From the NCBI RefSeq assembly GCF_008298015.1, contig NZ_VTPX01000001.1:434001-498000 (forward strand): a stretch of 64,000 bases of DNA, given 5' to 3'. The notes beneath the pieces are model-generated. The model saw only the letters and a list, made by a program, of their open reading frames with translations, did no database searches and was not told the DNA's origin. The DNA is from Salinicola corii. Its GTDB lineage: Bacteria; Pseudomonadota; Gammaproteobacteria; Pseudomonadales; Halomonadaceae. Shown here piece by piece: positions 27,538-36,562 of the stretch (position 1 is its first letter; each line of letters starts with the position of its first letter). A program made the translations under genes and the position numbers.

Positions 27538-27993
27538 GAAGATGAAGGCCCAGGTAAAAAAAGATGACAAATTTAAATAAAGGCCGGGGAACAATACCTC
27601 AAGCCAGTATTAATTGCCTAGTCTGTATTTAATTACAGTATTTCATGCCCCGCCATACGGACGGTGGGGTAATGACACGGGGAGCCCCGATGGGTTGCGT
27701 CGAAACGCTCAATGTAAGCTTGTGTAATGTGATGGTGCGCGTTGTTGCACCGATATGGTGCCGTTAAAAGTCTTGTTTTATGGGAAAATATTGCATCGTA
27801 AAACTTTTGTACGGCTTTTATTGATCGATAAGGTTGAGCAGACGGCGTCAACTTCCAAGCCAGCTTGGTGCAGCAAAAGTCGGAGGGGAAACACCGATTT
27901 CTGACGCGGATGGCAAAATGTGGAAATGTAGAGAGCTTGAGTGCAGAGACGAGTCCTCTAGCATCGGATGCGCGGGCCAATGGAGAGAAAGTC
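27538..27993. promoter_or_regulatory. Divergent region between the M23 peptidase and LysR genes
   Basis: 456 bases, AT-richer than the surroundings near the peptidase side. It holds a near palindrome, CTGTATTTAATTACAG at 27623-27638, that may be part of a promoter or operator. Frames in this stretch look accidental. Both divergent promoters must lie here, but none could be assigned with confidence. Confidence 0.35.
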
Positions 27994-28932
27994 GTGCCAA
28001 AAGTGACGTTACTACAGTGGCAGATGCTGGCGGCGGTAGCCGACCACGGTGGGTTTGCCAAGGCGGCTGATGTTGTTCACCGAAGCCCTTCGACGCTCAA
28101 CCATGCGATTCACAAGATCGAGGAACAGCTAGGCGTAGTGCTATTCGAGCCAAAGGGCCGCCAGGTCGTTCTCACCGAAGCCGGTGGGCTCCTGCTGAGA
28201 CGGGCGCGTCAGCTGATCGAGAATGCGGCCTCGCTGGAAGACGTTGCCGAGCGTCTCGCGGGTGGGCTGGAGGCGGAAGTCTCCCTGGCCGTGGATCAGA
28301 TATTTCCGACGGATGCACTCGCGGAGGCGTTGACCCGGTTTTCGGACGCTTTTCCGCACGTGCGTGTCCAATTGCACGAGACCGTTCTCAATGGCGCTGT
28401 AGAGATGTTGTACGAGGGGCGGGCCGATCTCGCCATTTCGGGTATCGACGCCCAGGGCTTCCTGGGGCAACCGGTCGTCGATGTGGCCTTCATTGCGGTC
28501 GCCCATCCTCGGCATCCACTGCATCAGTTACAGCGCGAACTGGATCTGCGGGATCTGGAGCGACATCGGCAGTTGGTGACACGGGACTCTGCGGTCCGCC
28601 ATCGGCTGGATGCCGGTTGGTTGAAGGCCGAGCAGCGATGGACGCTGAGTCATCTGTCTACCACCATCGACATGCTGGAGCGCGGGCTGGGTTTTGCCTG
28701 GGTGCCCGAACCCCGCATCCACGCGGCGTTGCGGGAGGGCCGGTTGAAGGCGTTGCCGCTGCGTGCGGGCGGCGTGCGAAGGGCGTCGCTTCAAATGATC
28801 TACAAAGATGTCGATGGCGCCGGCCCGGCCACGCGTGCTCTGGCCGATGAACTGATGGTGGGCGTGACGTCCACGTGTCCGCGCGATACGTTGCCGCCGG
28901 TGCCCAATTCATCGATGCAGCCGAATGAATGA
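27994..28932 (+). CDS. LysR-family transcriptional regulator
   Basis: 312-residue regulator. The frame is open from 27865, but the GTG at 27994 has GGAGAG just upstream and places the helix-turn-helix (QMLAAVADHGGFAKAADVVH, then SPSTLNHAIHKIEEQLG) at the normal N-terminal position. The substrate-binding domain follows from about residue 90. It is transcribed towards the glutathionyl-hydroquinone reductase gene 146 bases downstream, so control of that gene is possible but unproven. The N-terminal helix differs from the usual wording, yet length and layout are standard. Confidence 0.85.
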   Translation: MPKVTLLQWQMLAAVADHGGFAKAADVVHRSPSTLNHAIHKIEEQLGVVLFEPKGRQVVLTEAGGLLLRRARQLIENAASLEDVAERLAGGLEAEVSLAVDQIFPTDALAEALTRFSDAFPHVRVQLHETVLNGAVEMLYEGRADLAISGIDAQGFLGQPVVDVAFIAVAHPRHPLHQLQRELDLRDLERHRQLVTRDSAVRHRLDAGWLKAEQRWTLSHLSTTIDMLERGLGFAWVPEPRIHAALREGRLKALPLRAGGVRRASLQMIYKDVDGAGPATRALADELMVGVTSTCPRDTLPPVPNSSMQPNE

Positions 28933-29078
28933 GCCGAGTTATTGCGCTCGACCTTCAGCCGCCGGGATCTATGCTGCCATCGGCACGTAGCCAAGCGGTG
29001 CTTGACGCCATCCCGCACTCGTCGTCGGGGGCTTGATGGGTCGGGCGCCGCACGACATTGAATGCACAGGAGAGCGTC

Positions 29079-30083
29079 ATGGGATTGCTGGTCGATGGGA
29101 AATGGCAGGATCGATGGTATGACACCGAGAGCCATGGCGGGGAGTTCGTCCGCGAGTCCGCCAAGCTGCGCGACTGGATCACGCCGACCGGCGCGCCGGG
29201 GCCGAATGGCCAACGGGGGCTGGCGGCGGAGGCCGGGCGCTACCACCTCTACGTGTCGCTGGCGTGTCCGTGGGCACATCGCGCACTGATCATGCGCAAG
29301 CTCAAGGGGCTGGAGGCGCTGGTGGGTGTTTCTCACACCAGTCCATTGATGCTGGGTCAGGGTTGGTCCTATCGAGTCGACGAAGGGTCCAGCGGCGATA
29401 GCCTCAACCATGTCGACTACCATCACCAGCTCTATACCCTGACGGACCCGAACTACACGGGTCGGGTGACGGTCCCGGCGTTATGGGACCGGCGCGAGCG
29501 GCGCATCGTCAACAACGAGTCCGCGGAGATCGTGCGGATGCTGAACACGGCGTTCGACGAACTGACCGGCAGCCGCCTCGATTTCTATCCCGACGATCTG
29601 CGCGACGTCATCGATGCCGTCAACGCCGATGTCTACGACCACGTCAACAACGGCGTCTACAAGGCTGGCTTCGCAACCGAGCAGGCCGTCTACGAAAAGC
29701 ACTTCGCTGCGCTGTTCGACTGCCTCGATCGATTGGAGTCGCGTCTCGACGGGCAGCGTTACCTGGCGGGCGAGTGGCTGACCGAGGCCGATATCCGGCT
29801 GTTCACCACGCTGGTACGCTTCGATGCGGTCTACCATGGCCACTTCAAGTGCAACCGGCAGCGCATCGCGGATTTCCCGAATCTGTCGAATTACCTGCGG
29901 GAACTCTACCAGTGGCCGGGTATCCGGGACACGGTCGACTTCGACCATATCAAGCGCCACTACTACTACAGCCATCCGACGATCAATCCGACCCGCATCG
30001 TGCCTGTCGGGCCAGAGTTGGCGCTGGATGCGCCGCATGATCGTGACCGGCTGACGGGGCGCGGGGTTCGCGGCGGCGAGTGA
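29079..30083 (+). CDS. Glutathionyl-hydroquinone reductase (Xi-class GST)
   Basis: 334-residue cytoplasmic enzyme that reduces glutathionyl-(hydro)quinones using glutathione, as do YqjG and ECM4. The ATG at 29079 has AGGAG upstream; an earlier start at 29058 lacks one. The catalytic cysteine is Cys63 in SLACPWAHRAL. The N-terminal thioredoxin-fold part is followed by a helical GST domain with FDCLDRLESRLDGQRYLAGE. It may protect against quinones. It ends convergent with the YaiI-type gene. Confidence 0.92.
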   Translation: MGLLVDGKWQDRWYDTESHGGEFVRESAKLRDWITPTGAPGPNGQRGLAAEAGRYHLYVSLACPWAHRALIMRKLKGLEALVGVSHTSPLMLGQGWSYRVDEGSSGDSLNHVDYHHQLYTLTDPNYTGRVTVPALWDRRERRIVNNESAEIVRMLNTAFDELTGSRLDFYPDDLRDVIDAVNADVYDHVNNGVYKAGFATEQAVYEKHFAALFDCLDRLESRLDGQRYLAGEWLTEADIRLFTTLVRFDAVYHGHFKCNRQRIADFPNLSNYLRELYQWPGIRDTVDFDHIKRHYYYSHPTINPTRIVPVGPELALDAPHDRDRLTGRGVRGGE

Positions 30084-30138
30084 AGGCTATTGCAGCCGGG
30101 GCCGGGGAGCTGGCGAGTCGTCGTCGGTAGCGAGCCCG

Positions 30139-30609
30139 TTAGACGCGAGCATGGCGCTGCAGCCAGCGGTCCAGCGCGTTGGCGAACGTCCGGCGATCGC
30201 CATCGGTGTAGGCGTTGGGCCCCTGGGTGTGTTCCCCGCTGGCGCGCAGCGTCTCCATGAAATCGCGCATCTGCACGCGCGACCTGATGTTGTCGAGGGT
30301 CAGATTCTCGCCCCGAGTGGTCATGACCATCGCACCCCGCTCGATGACCTCCTGTGCGAGAGGAAGATCGCTAGTGATGACGAGATCGCCGCTCGTGACG
30401 GCGTCGACGATCGCGTTGTCCGCGGCATCGAAGCCATGTGCCACCGTGCGCGACTTGACCCATGGCGACGGCGGCAACGGCAGCGCGTGATTGGCCACCA
30501 TCCAGGTCCGGGTATGGGTGCGCTCTGCGGCGCGAATGATGATGTCGCGGGCAACGCGGGGGCAGGCGTCGGCGTCGATCCACAATGTGGGCTTGGGTGT
30601 CGTCGGCAT
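30139..30609 (-). CDS. YaiI/YqxD family (DUF188) protein
   Basis: 156-residue protein with the N-terminal LWIDADACPRVARDIIIRAA and later TSGDLVITSDLPLAQEVIERGA that define the family, which has a PIN-like nuclease fold. The C terminus MRDFMETLRASGEHTQGPN is also typical. The ATG at 30609 matches the family start; an in-frame ATG at 30642 would add 11 residues and neither has a good ribosome site. The function is unproven; acidic residues suggest a metal-dependent nuclease. Confidence 0.88.
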   Translation of the reverse strand: MPTTPKPTLWIDADACPRVARDIIIRAAERTHTRTWMVANHALPLPPSPWVKSRTVAHGFDAADNAIVDAVTSGDLVITSDLPLAQEVIERGAMVMTTRGENLTLDNIRSRVQMRDFMETLRASGEHTQGPNAYTDGDRRTFANALDRWLQRHARV

Positions 30610-31083
30610 GGCAGTGACGCTCGGCTGGCTGAGGAGGGACATGGCGCGCAGTCTACGGCGTTCGCCGCCAGGCTTCACCCGGCACAACCTCTGCCTGAAG
30701 GGGATCCCGGTAGGATTTTTACGTTCGGGTGGTGAAACGTCTACGCCGATGGTATAGTAGCGCCTCCTCGCATGTGTTGACCCCACCATCCTGCCGATAT
30801 GTCTGTAATCGACGCCATCGACCCGTGAGTCGATGCCCAGCACCGGACGTATCTCGTACATGACGCACGGCTTCGCCGTTTTTCGCGTCCGGATGCAACG
30901 ATGGAGCGCCTAGATCGGTTGACGTATCACGCAACCGGGCGCATCAAGGTCGCCACATACGCTGTCGCTTTCGAATCCGCTGGCGACAAGCGCAATGCCT
31001 GGTGCGACCGGCATTCAGTGGTAATCACGCCACCAATGCCATGACATTTTCGCCGGTGCCTACCGGCCACTCCAAGGTGTGAA
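30610..31083. promoter_or_regulatory. Long leader region upstream of the DEAD-box helicase gene
   Basis: 474 bases between divergent genes with no convincing gene. It has an inverted repeat CATCGAC-CCGTGA-GTCGATG at 30816-30835. Helicase genes of this type often have long 5' leaders that take part in cold or autoregulation, so a structured leader is possible. That is inference from family behaviour, not a recognised RNA. Confidence 0.35.
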
Positions 31084-32805
31084 ATGACCTCGACTGTTAC
31101 TGCTTCGCCTAGCTTTGGCGATCTGGCTCTATTGCCGGAAGTACTGACCGCCCTCGAAACGCTGGGCTACGAAATTCCTTCGCCGATCCAGACGCAGACG
31201 ATTCCTGCGCTGCTGGAAGGCCGCGACATGCTGGGCCAGGCACAGACCGGCACCGGCAAGACCGCAGCGTTCGCGCTGCCACTGCTGAGCCGTCTCGATC
31301 TCGGCCGGCGCGAACCGCAAGTGCTGGTGCTGGCACCGACCCGTGAGCTGGCGCAGCAGGTTGCCGTCTCGTTCTCCAAGTACGGCCAGAACCTGAAAGG
31401 GCTGGAGATCGCCACGCTGTGTGGCGGACAGGACTATCGCGAACAGCTGTCGGCGTTGAAGCGTGGCGCTCAGGTCGTCGTGGGTACACCGGGTCGAATC
31501 ATCGATCACCTTGACCGTGGCAGCCTCAAGCTCGACGGCTTGTCGGCGCTGGTGCTCGACGAAGCCGACGAAATGCTGCGCATGGGCTTCATCGATGACG
31601 TCAAGCGCGTGGTCTCGGACACACCGAAGGATGCTCAGCGGGTCTTCTTCTCGGCGACGCTGCCGAGCGAGATCGAGCGTATCGTCAACCGTTATCTGGT
31701 CGATCCGGTCAAAGTCACGATCGAGTCCAAGGTCAGCACAGGCGAGAACATCGAACAACGCGTCGTGCGTGTCGAAGGCCCCAGCAAGCTGGAAGCCCTG
31801 GCGCGTATCTTCGAAGTCGAGACGGTCGATGCCGCTATCGTGTTCGTGCGCACCCGTGCCGCCTGCACCACGCTGGTCGAGCAGCTCACCGCACGCGGCG
31901 TCAACGCCGCCGGTCTGTCCGGCGATCTCGACCAGAGCCTGCGCGAGCGCACCGTGACCCGCCTCAAGCGTGGCAAGGTCGACGTGCTGGTCGCCACCGA
32001 CGTGGCTGCGCGTGGCCTGGACGTACCGCGGATCACTCACGTGATCAACTACGATCTGCCGCAGGATTCCGAAGCCTACATTCACCGTATCGGCCGTACC
32101 GGCCGTGCGGGCCGCAACGGTGTCGCCATCACCTTTGCCGGCGGTCGCGAAACCCGCAAGGTGCGCTGGGTCGAACAGGCCACCGGTCAGGCCATGACCG
32201 AGATGCCGCTGCCCGACGAGGCCGCCATTCGCGCCCATCGCGACACGCAGTTCAGTGGGCGTCTGCGCGAGATGCTCGAAGCCGGTGGCGATCATCAGCG
32301 CGCGCTGATCGAGAAGCTGGTCGAGGAAGGCCACGATCCGATCGATCTGGCGGCGGCGCTGGCGACGCTGGCGCGTGCCGGCGAAGCGCCGATCGGCCGC
32401 ATCACCAGTTCGCCCTCGCGCCGCGATAGCGGTCGTGACGGTGGCCGCGATGGCGGTAGCCGCGAGCGCGGTGCCCCGCGTCGTCGCGACAGTGCACCGC
32501 GCGAAGGCATGACCCGCTACCGGGTCTCCGTCGGACACAAGGATGGCGTCAAGCCGGGTCAACTGGTCGGTGCGCTGGCCAACGAAGGCGGCATCGAAGG
32601 CGGTCGTATCGGCCGCATCGATATCCGCAACGCTTTCTCCGTGGTCGAGCTGCCGAGCGGACTGCCGTCCTCGATTCTGGCCAAGATGTCACGCGCGCGG
32701 GTCGGCGGACGCTCGCTGGAGATCTCGGAAGACCAGGGCGCGCCCGAGCGTGCACCGCGTCGCCGCACCGATGGCGACGCACCGGTTCGCCGCTCTCACG
32801 CCTGA
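31084..32805 (+). CDS. DEAD-box ATP-dependent RNA helicase (DeaD/CsdA-like)
   Basis: 573-residue RNA helicase for ribosome assembly and RNA unfolding. Q motif and Phe11 precede Walker A AQTGTGKT at 53-60; DEAD is at 159-162, SAT near 195, and the second RecA domain has ARGLDVPRI and HRIGRTGRAG. An Arg/Gly/Asp-rich linker (about 440-475) leads to a DbpA-type RNA-binding domain (YRVSVGHKDGVKPGQLVGAL to the end). AAGGTG precedes the ATG. Strong terminators follow. It could be named deaD or csdA; the short C-terminal tail is less basic than in E. coli DeaD. Confidence 0.93.
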   Translation: MTSTVTASPSFGDLALLPEVLTALETLGYEIPSPIQTQTIPALLEGRDMLGQAQTGTGKTAAFALPLLSRLDLGRREPQVLVLAPTRELAQQVAVSFSKYGQNLKGLEIATLCGGQDYREQLSALKRGAQVVVGTPGRIIDHLDRGSLKLDGLSALVLDEADEMLRMGFIDDVKRVVSDTPKDAQRVFFSATLPSEIERIVNRYLVDPVKVTIESKVSTGENIEQRVVRVEGPSKLEALARIFEVETVDAAIVFVRTRAACTTLVEQLTARGVNAAGLSGDLDQSLRERTVTRLKRGKVDVLVATDVAARGLDVPRITHVINYDLPQDSEAYIHRIGRTGRAGRNGVAITFAGGRETRKVRWVEQATGQAMTEMPLPDEAAIRAHRDTQFSGRLREMLEAGGDHQRALIEKLVEEGHDPIDLAAALATLARAGEAPIGRITSSPSRRDSGRDGGRDGGSRERGAPRRRDSAPREGMTRYRVSVGHKDGVKPGQLVGALANEGGIEGGRIGRIDIRNAFSVVELPSGLPSSILAKMSRARVGGRSLEISEDQGAPERAPRRRTDGDAPVRRSHA

Positions 32806-32821
32806 TCGTCGAACGCCGCGC

Positions 32822-32850
32822 CGCCAGCCGAGCTCGATGCTCCGCTGGCG
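32822..32850 (+). other. Upstream hairpin of a tandem 3' structure after the helicase gene
   Basis: CGCCAGC-C-GAGC pairs with GCTC-C-GCTGGCG around the loop TCGAT, an 11-bp stem with one C-C mismatch. It lies 16 bases after the stop codon and 7 bases before the terminator hairpin, so it may stabilise the 3' end of the mRNA. Confidence 0.55.
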
Positions 32851-32857
32851 TCGAAAG

Positions 32858-32890
32858 AACGCCGCCCACCTCGTGGGCGGCGTTTTTTTT
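32858..32890 (+). terminator. Strong rho-independent terminator of the helicase gene
   Basis: A perfect 12-bp stem (AACGCCGCCCAC at 32858-32869, GTGGGCGGCGTT at 32873-32884), loop CTC, then a run of eight T ending at 32890. Confidence 0.95.
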
Positions 32891-32990
32891 GGGTCCGGTA
32901 GCGTCGCCTCGTCCCCGGGGCGATCCGAGAAGCGATGTCTCCAACCCGTCTCGAGGCAGGACCTAGGTCTGACAGTCGGTGACGGTCTTT

Positions 32991-33001
32991 GTATGCAATA
33001 C
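32991..33001. promoter_or_regulatory. Possible GntR-type operator in the gntR promoter
   Basis: GTAT-GCA-ATAC is an 11-bp palindrome of the kind bound by FCD-type GntR regulators. It lies 65 bases before the start of a gene coding for such a regulator, so autoregulation is possible. Short and unverified. Confidence 0.3.
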
Positions 33002-33066
33002 TCATTATCGCTGAATCGTGGCACGTCCCGATTCAGGTCCACCGAAAACGTGGCGGAATCAGTTCG

Positions 33067-34047
33067 ATGACCAAGACGCTCAAGGATCAACTGTACGAGG
33101 CCCTGCTGCGCAGCATGGCCAGTGGGCATCTGGAGCCCGGCCTGGTGCTGCTCGAGGGCAACATCGCCGATATCTTCGGCATGAGCCGCTCGCCGGTGCG
33201 CCAGACGTTGGGACGGCTGCACGACGAGGGCGCCATCAGCCGTTTCGAAGGACGGGGGTTCCTGGTGGGGCGGGCCCCGGGGAGTGTCGTGCGTCGATCG
33301 CTGACGGCAGCCGATTTCCGGGCCGCGGGCGGCCGCGCCTCCGTCAAGCGAACGGACTCCTGGCGCGCGCTGGCGGAGAGGGTGGAGCACGACGTCGTCC
33401 TCTGCTCGATGAAGGGGCGACTCGAGCTCAACGAATTGCAACTGGCCAAGTCGCTGGGTGTCAGCCGCGCCACCACGTACCGCATCCTTCTGCAGCTGCA
33501 GTCTCTCGGTGTCGTCGAGAAGATCAAGTACAGCAGTTGGAACGTGGTGCCGCTGGACGACGCCCGACTGCATCAGCTCTACGATGCGCGACGCCAACTG
33601 GAGCCGTTCATGATCGCGCGCGCCTGCGAGCGCATCGCCGACAAGTCGATCCAGCGCTATCTGGACCGTCTGGATCAGGCCCAGGCCAGCTACCCCAGAA
33701 TCGAAGCCAGCCAGCTCGATGCGCTGGAGAACGACCTGCACCACGAAGCGCTGGAGCAGGGCGGCAACGCCGAGATCCTGATCATGCTTCAGCGCACGCG
33801 GCCGATCCTGCTGATCAGCAAGCACCTGCTGGGGGGCGCGATCGAACTGCCGCCGGGCGACCCGTTCTTCGCCGCGCATCGGCAGGTCTTCGAAGCGATG
33901 CAGCTGCGGCGTGCCGAGCAGGCCAGCGAAGCGCTTTACCGGCACATCAAGGACTCCGAGGCACTGGTCCAGGAACGTCTGGCCAACTTCCGGCATGCCG
34001 GCGAGCTGCGGGAGCCGGGATACCTGCGTTGGTTGAGCCAGCGCTAG
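33067..34047 (+). CDS. GntR-family regulator with FCD domain and two winged-helix domains
   Basis: 326-residue regulator starting at the ATG at 33067. The first winged helix spans about 8-68 (LEGNIADIFGMSRSPVRQTL). A second DNA-binding-like segment spans about 101-162 (NELQLAKSLGVSRATTYRIL). The ligand-binding FCD-like helical domain follows (about 165-315) with His residues in ENDLHHEAL and AAHRQVFEAM. FCD regulators usually have one DNA-binding domain, so the duplication is unusual. It converges on the sugar-acid operon and probably senses one of its acids. Its stop codon directly touches a partial copy of the palindromic repeat. Confidence 0.85.
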   Translation: MTKTLKDQLYEALLRSMASGHLEPGLVLLEGNIADIFGMSRSPVRQTLGRLHDEGAISRFEGRGFLVGRAPGSVVRRSLTAADFRAAGGRASVKRTDSWRALAERVEHDVVLCSMKGRLELNELQLAKSLGVSRATTYRILLQLQSLGVVEKIKYSSWNVVPLDDARLHQLYDARRQLEPFMIARACERIADKSIQRYLDRLDQAQASYPRIEASQLDALENDLHHEALEQGGNAEILIMLQRTRPILLISKHLLGGAIELPPGDPFFAAHRQVFEAMQLRRAEQASEALYRHIKDSEALVQERLANFRHAGELREPGYLRWLSQR

Positions 34048-34087
34048 GCCATGTCTTGCCGTCGCTCGTCGACTTTTCAGACAGAGC
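34048..34087. repeat. Partial copy of the palindromic MITE-like element
   Basis: This 40-base segment matches one end of the 139-bp element at 48953-49091 (in reverse complement) at 34 of 40 positions and ends in the same TTTTCAGACAGAGC terminus. It starts at the first base after the gntR stop codon. The other half is absent. Confidence 0.65.
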
Positions 34088-34119
34088 CCAGACTCTGGCT
34101 GGGCCGTTGGGCCGTGAAG

Positions 34120-36510
34120 TCAGTCGACCGGCATGCCGTTTCGTCGGCGCAACTCCCGGATCAGCGCGCTGTGATCCAGGTCGCCATCGCCATGTTCCAG
34201 CATGTCGCCGAACAGCGCATCCCCCTGGCGGCTCATGGGAAGGTCGAGTGACAGACGAGCGATCTGCGCCATGGCGGTCTGGGTGTCCTTGTACTGCCAT
34301 TTTGCGGCGCCGCCCGGCACGAAGCTTTCCTCCAGCATGCGCCGACCATGGACATCGAGAACGGTCGAGTCGGCGAAACCGCCCATCAACGCCTGACGCA
34401 CCTGCGCGGGATCGGCCCCGCCGCGTTCCACCAGCAGCAGGGCCTCGGCAACGGTGGCGATGGTGTTGGCCACGATCATCTGGTTGGCAAGCTTGGCGAG
34501 CTGGCCGCTCCCGGCGGGGCCGACGTGGGTCGGGCGGCCGAGGGTCGCCAGCAGCGGGCGATGACGTTCGAAAACCGAAGCCTCGCCGCCGACCATGATC
34601 GCCAGCGTGCCCTCGATGGCGCCGCGCTCGCCGCCGGAGACCGGCGCATCGAGATAGCCGATGCCATGGGGGCTGGCGGCCTCCGCCTGCCCCTTGGCGG
34701 TGTCCACCGGGATCGAGCTCATCACCACCAGGCAACTGCCGGGCCGCATCGCGGCGATGATGCCAGTCTCGCCCAGCAGGATCTCATCGCAGACGGGACC
34801 GGCGCTCAGCATCACGATGACCACATCGGCATCGTGGGCAGCCGCTTCGGGGGATCGGGCCGCGACCACGCCGGCCGCCTGCAGCGGTGTCAGTTTGTCG
34901 GGCGTGCGGTTCCAGGCCTGGACACGATGGCCGACATCCGCCAGGCGGGCCGCCATGGGGGCCCCCATGATGCCGGTTCCGATGAAGCCGATGGTCAGTG
35001 GGCTTTCGCCATGGCGATCTTTTTCGACACTGGGATCTTGCATGAGTCGTTTCCTGAAAGAAGGGGACGCTTCCGGGGCCGGGTCACTCGGCGGGGGGGG
35101 AAGAATCCGGCCAGGGGAGATCAGGTACCGGGGGTCCAGGAGACGCTTCAGGCCGCGCATGATGTCGTACTCGGGCTCGGAGAGCGTCTCCAGGAAGGCG
35201 GCCTGTTTGAACCGCCCGATGCCATGCTCGGCGCTGATGCTGCCGTCGAAGTCGGCGACGATCTCGAACAGGCGCTCCTCCAGCTCGTGCAGCAGCGACG
35301 AGCGCTCATCGGAATCGAGTCCCGGGGGCGGCAGGACGTTGAAGTGCAGGTTGCCGTCGCCGATGTGGCCATAGGCGATGATCGTCGCTTGCGGAGACAA
35401 TGTCTGGATGTCGTCGGCAGCGCGTTGGTGGAATGCCGTCAACGACGAGATCGGCAGCGAGACGTCCGTGCGCAGGTGCTCGCCACGATTGCGCTGGCCC
35501 TCCAGCATGGCTTCTCGGATGCGCCAGAGATTGCCGGCCTGGGCCTCGCTGGTGGCGAGCACGCCATCGGTGAGCTGGCCGGCCGCGAGTCCGCGCTCGA
35601 ACAGGTCCTCGATCATCGTGTCCAGGTCCGCCGGTCCACTGGCGCTGGCTTCCATCAGGACGTAATACGGCGCCGGTGCATCCAGCGGATCGCGTAGATC
35701 GGGGGCGGCCTCCATGGCGAGCTCGAGGCAGGCGCGCGGCACCAGCTCGAAGGCGGTCAGCAGGTCGCAGCAACTGCGTCGCGCCAGCGCGTAGAGCTCG
35801 AGCACGGCAGCCACGCTGGGGCAGGCCAGCAGGGCGCTGCGACTGACCTGGGGCCGGGGGAACAGCTTGAGTACCGCGCCGGTCACGATGCCGAGCGTGC
35901 CCTCCGCACCGATGAAAAGCTGCTTCAGATCGTAGCCCGTGTTGTCCTTGTGCAGCGCCTTCATGCCGTTGTAGATGCGTCCATCCGGCAGTACCACCTC
36001 CAGTCCCAGCACCAGCTGTCTCATCATGCCGTAACGCAGCACGTTGAGGCCGCCGGCGTTGGTCGAGACGTTACCGCCGATCTGGCAGCTACCCTGGGCG
36101 CCCAGCGAGAGTGGAAAATCGCAATCCGCCGCTTCGGCGGCATCCTTGGCCGACTGCAGGACGCAGCCGCCATCCACGCTCATGGTGAAGTTGATGGGGT
36201 CGACATCGCGGATCGCCGCCATTCGCTCAAGACTGACGACGAGCTCCGGCCGTTCGACATCGGGCAAGGCGCCGCCGACCAGCCCGCTGTGGCCGCCCTG
36301 GGGCACCAGTGCGACATCGTGGCGATGGCAGTAGCTCACCACGTCGGCGACCTGGCGCGTCGTCGCCGGGCGTGCCACCGCCAGCGGTTCGGCGCCACGG
36401 TAGCCCGGCCAGTCGACGCAGTAGCGCTCCATGTCGTCGGTATCGGTCAGTAACCCACCCGGGCCCAGCATCGCGGTCAGATCGTCGAGCAGCGTGGCCT
36501 GAATGGTCAT
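34120..36510 (-). CDS. Fused FAD-linked 2-hydroxyacid oxidase and beta-hydroxyacid dehydrogenase
   Basis: One open frame of 796 residues. Residues 1-470 are an FAD_binding_4/FAD-oxidase_C enzyme like D-lactate or D-2-hydroxyglutarate dehydrogenase (VPQGGHSGLVGGALP, IGGNVSTNAGGLNVLRYG, HIGDGNLHFN, SAEHGIGRFK). Residues 505-796 are an NAD(P)-dependent reductase of the GarR/3-hydroxyisobutyrate group (IGFIGTGIMGAPMA, DAPVSGGERGAIEGT, catalytic Lys673 in GSGQLAKLANQ). AGAGGTGA precedes the ATG at 36510. The junction is a run of eight C (35093-35100 on the plus strand as G). One extra C would stop the first enzyme five codons later, and the second has its own ATG and ribosome site. It is either a true fusion or two genes joined by one missing base. 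Confidence 0.75.
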   Translation of the reverse strand: MTIQATLLDDLTAMLGPGGLLTDTDDMERYCVDWPGYRGAEPLAVARPATTRQVADVVSYCHRHDVALVPQGGHSGLVGGALPDVERPELVVSLERMAAIRDVDPINFTMSVDGGCVLQSAKDAAEAADCDFPLSLGAQGSCQIGGNVSTNAGGLNVLRYGMMRQLVLGLEVVLPDGRIYNGMKALHKDNTGYDLKQLFIGAEGTLGIVTGAVLKLFPRPQVSRSALLACPSVAAVLELYALARRSCCDLLTAFELVPRACLELAMEAAPDLRDPLDAPAPYYVLMEASASGPADLDTMIEDLFERGLAAGQLTDGVLATSEAQAGNLWRIREAMLEGQRNRGEHLRTDVSLPISSLTAFHQRAADDIQTLSPQATIIAYGHIGDGNLHFNVLPPPGLDSDERSSLLHELEERLFEIVADFDGSISAEHGIGRFKQAAFLETLSEPEYDIMRGLKRLLDPRYLISPGRILPPPPSDPAPEASPSFRKRLMQDPSVEKDRHGESPLTIGFIGTGIMGAPMAARLADVGHRVQAWNRTPDKLTPLQAAGVVAARSPEAAAHDADVVIVMLSAGPVCDEILLGETGIIAAMRPGSCLVVMSSIPVDTAKGQAEAASPHGIGYLDAPVSGGERGAIEGTLAIMVGGEASVFERHRPLLATLGRPTHVGPAGSGQLAKLANQMIVANTIATVAEALLLVERGGADPAQVRQALMGGFADSTVLDVHGRRMLEESFVPGGAAKWQYKDTQTAMAQIARLSLDLPMSRQGDALFGDMLEHGDGDLDHSALIRELRRRNGMPVD
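35041..35103 (-). other. Homopolymer junction and internal translation start in the fused gene
   Basis: On the minus strand the codons read CTT, eight C, then GCCGAGTGACC. With nine C the frame reads Leu-Pro-Pro-Pro-Ala-Glu-stop, using the TGA at 35084-35086. An ATG at 35043 with AGGAAA eight bases upstream then opens a 307-residue reductase ending at 34120. So a length change in the C run would turn the fusion into two ordinary neighbouring genes. Confidence 0.7.
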
Positions 36511-36562
36511 GAATCACCTCTCGCAACGTTATCGAAACCCCTCGTCCCCGTCGAAACCGGCC

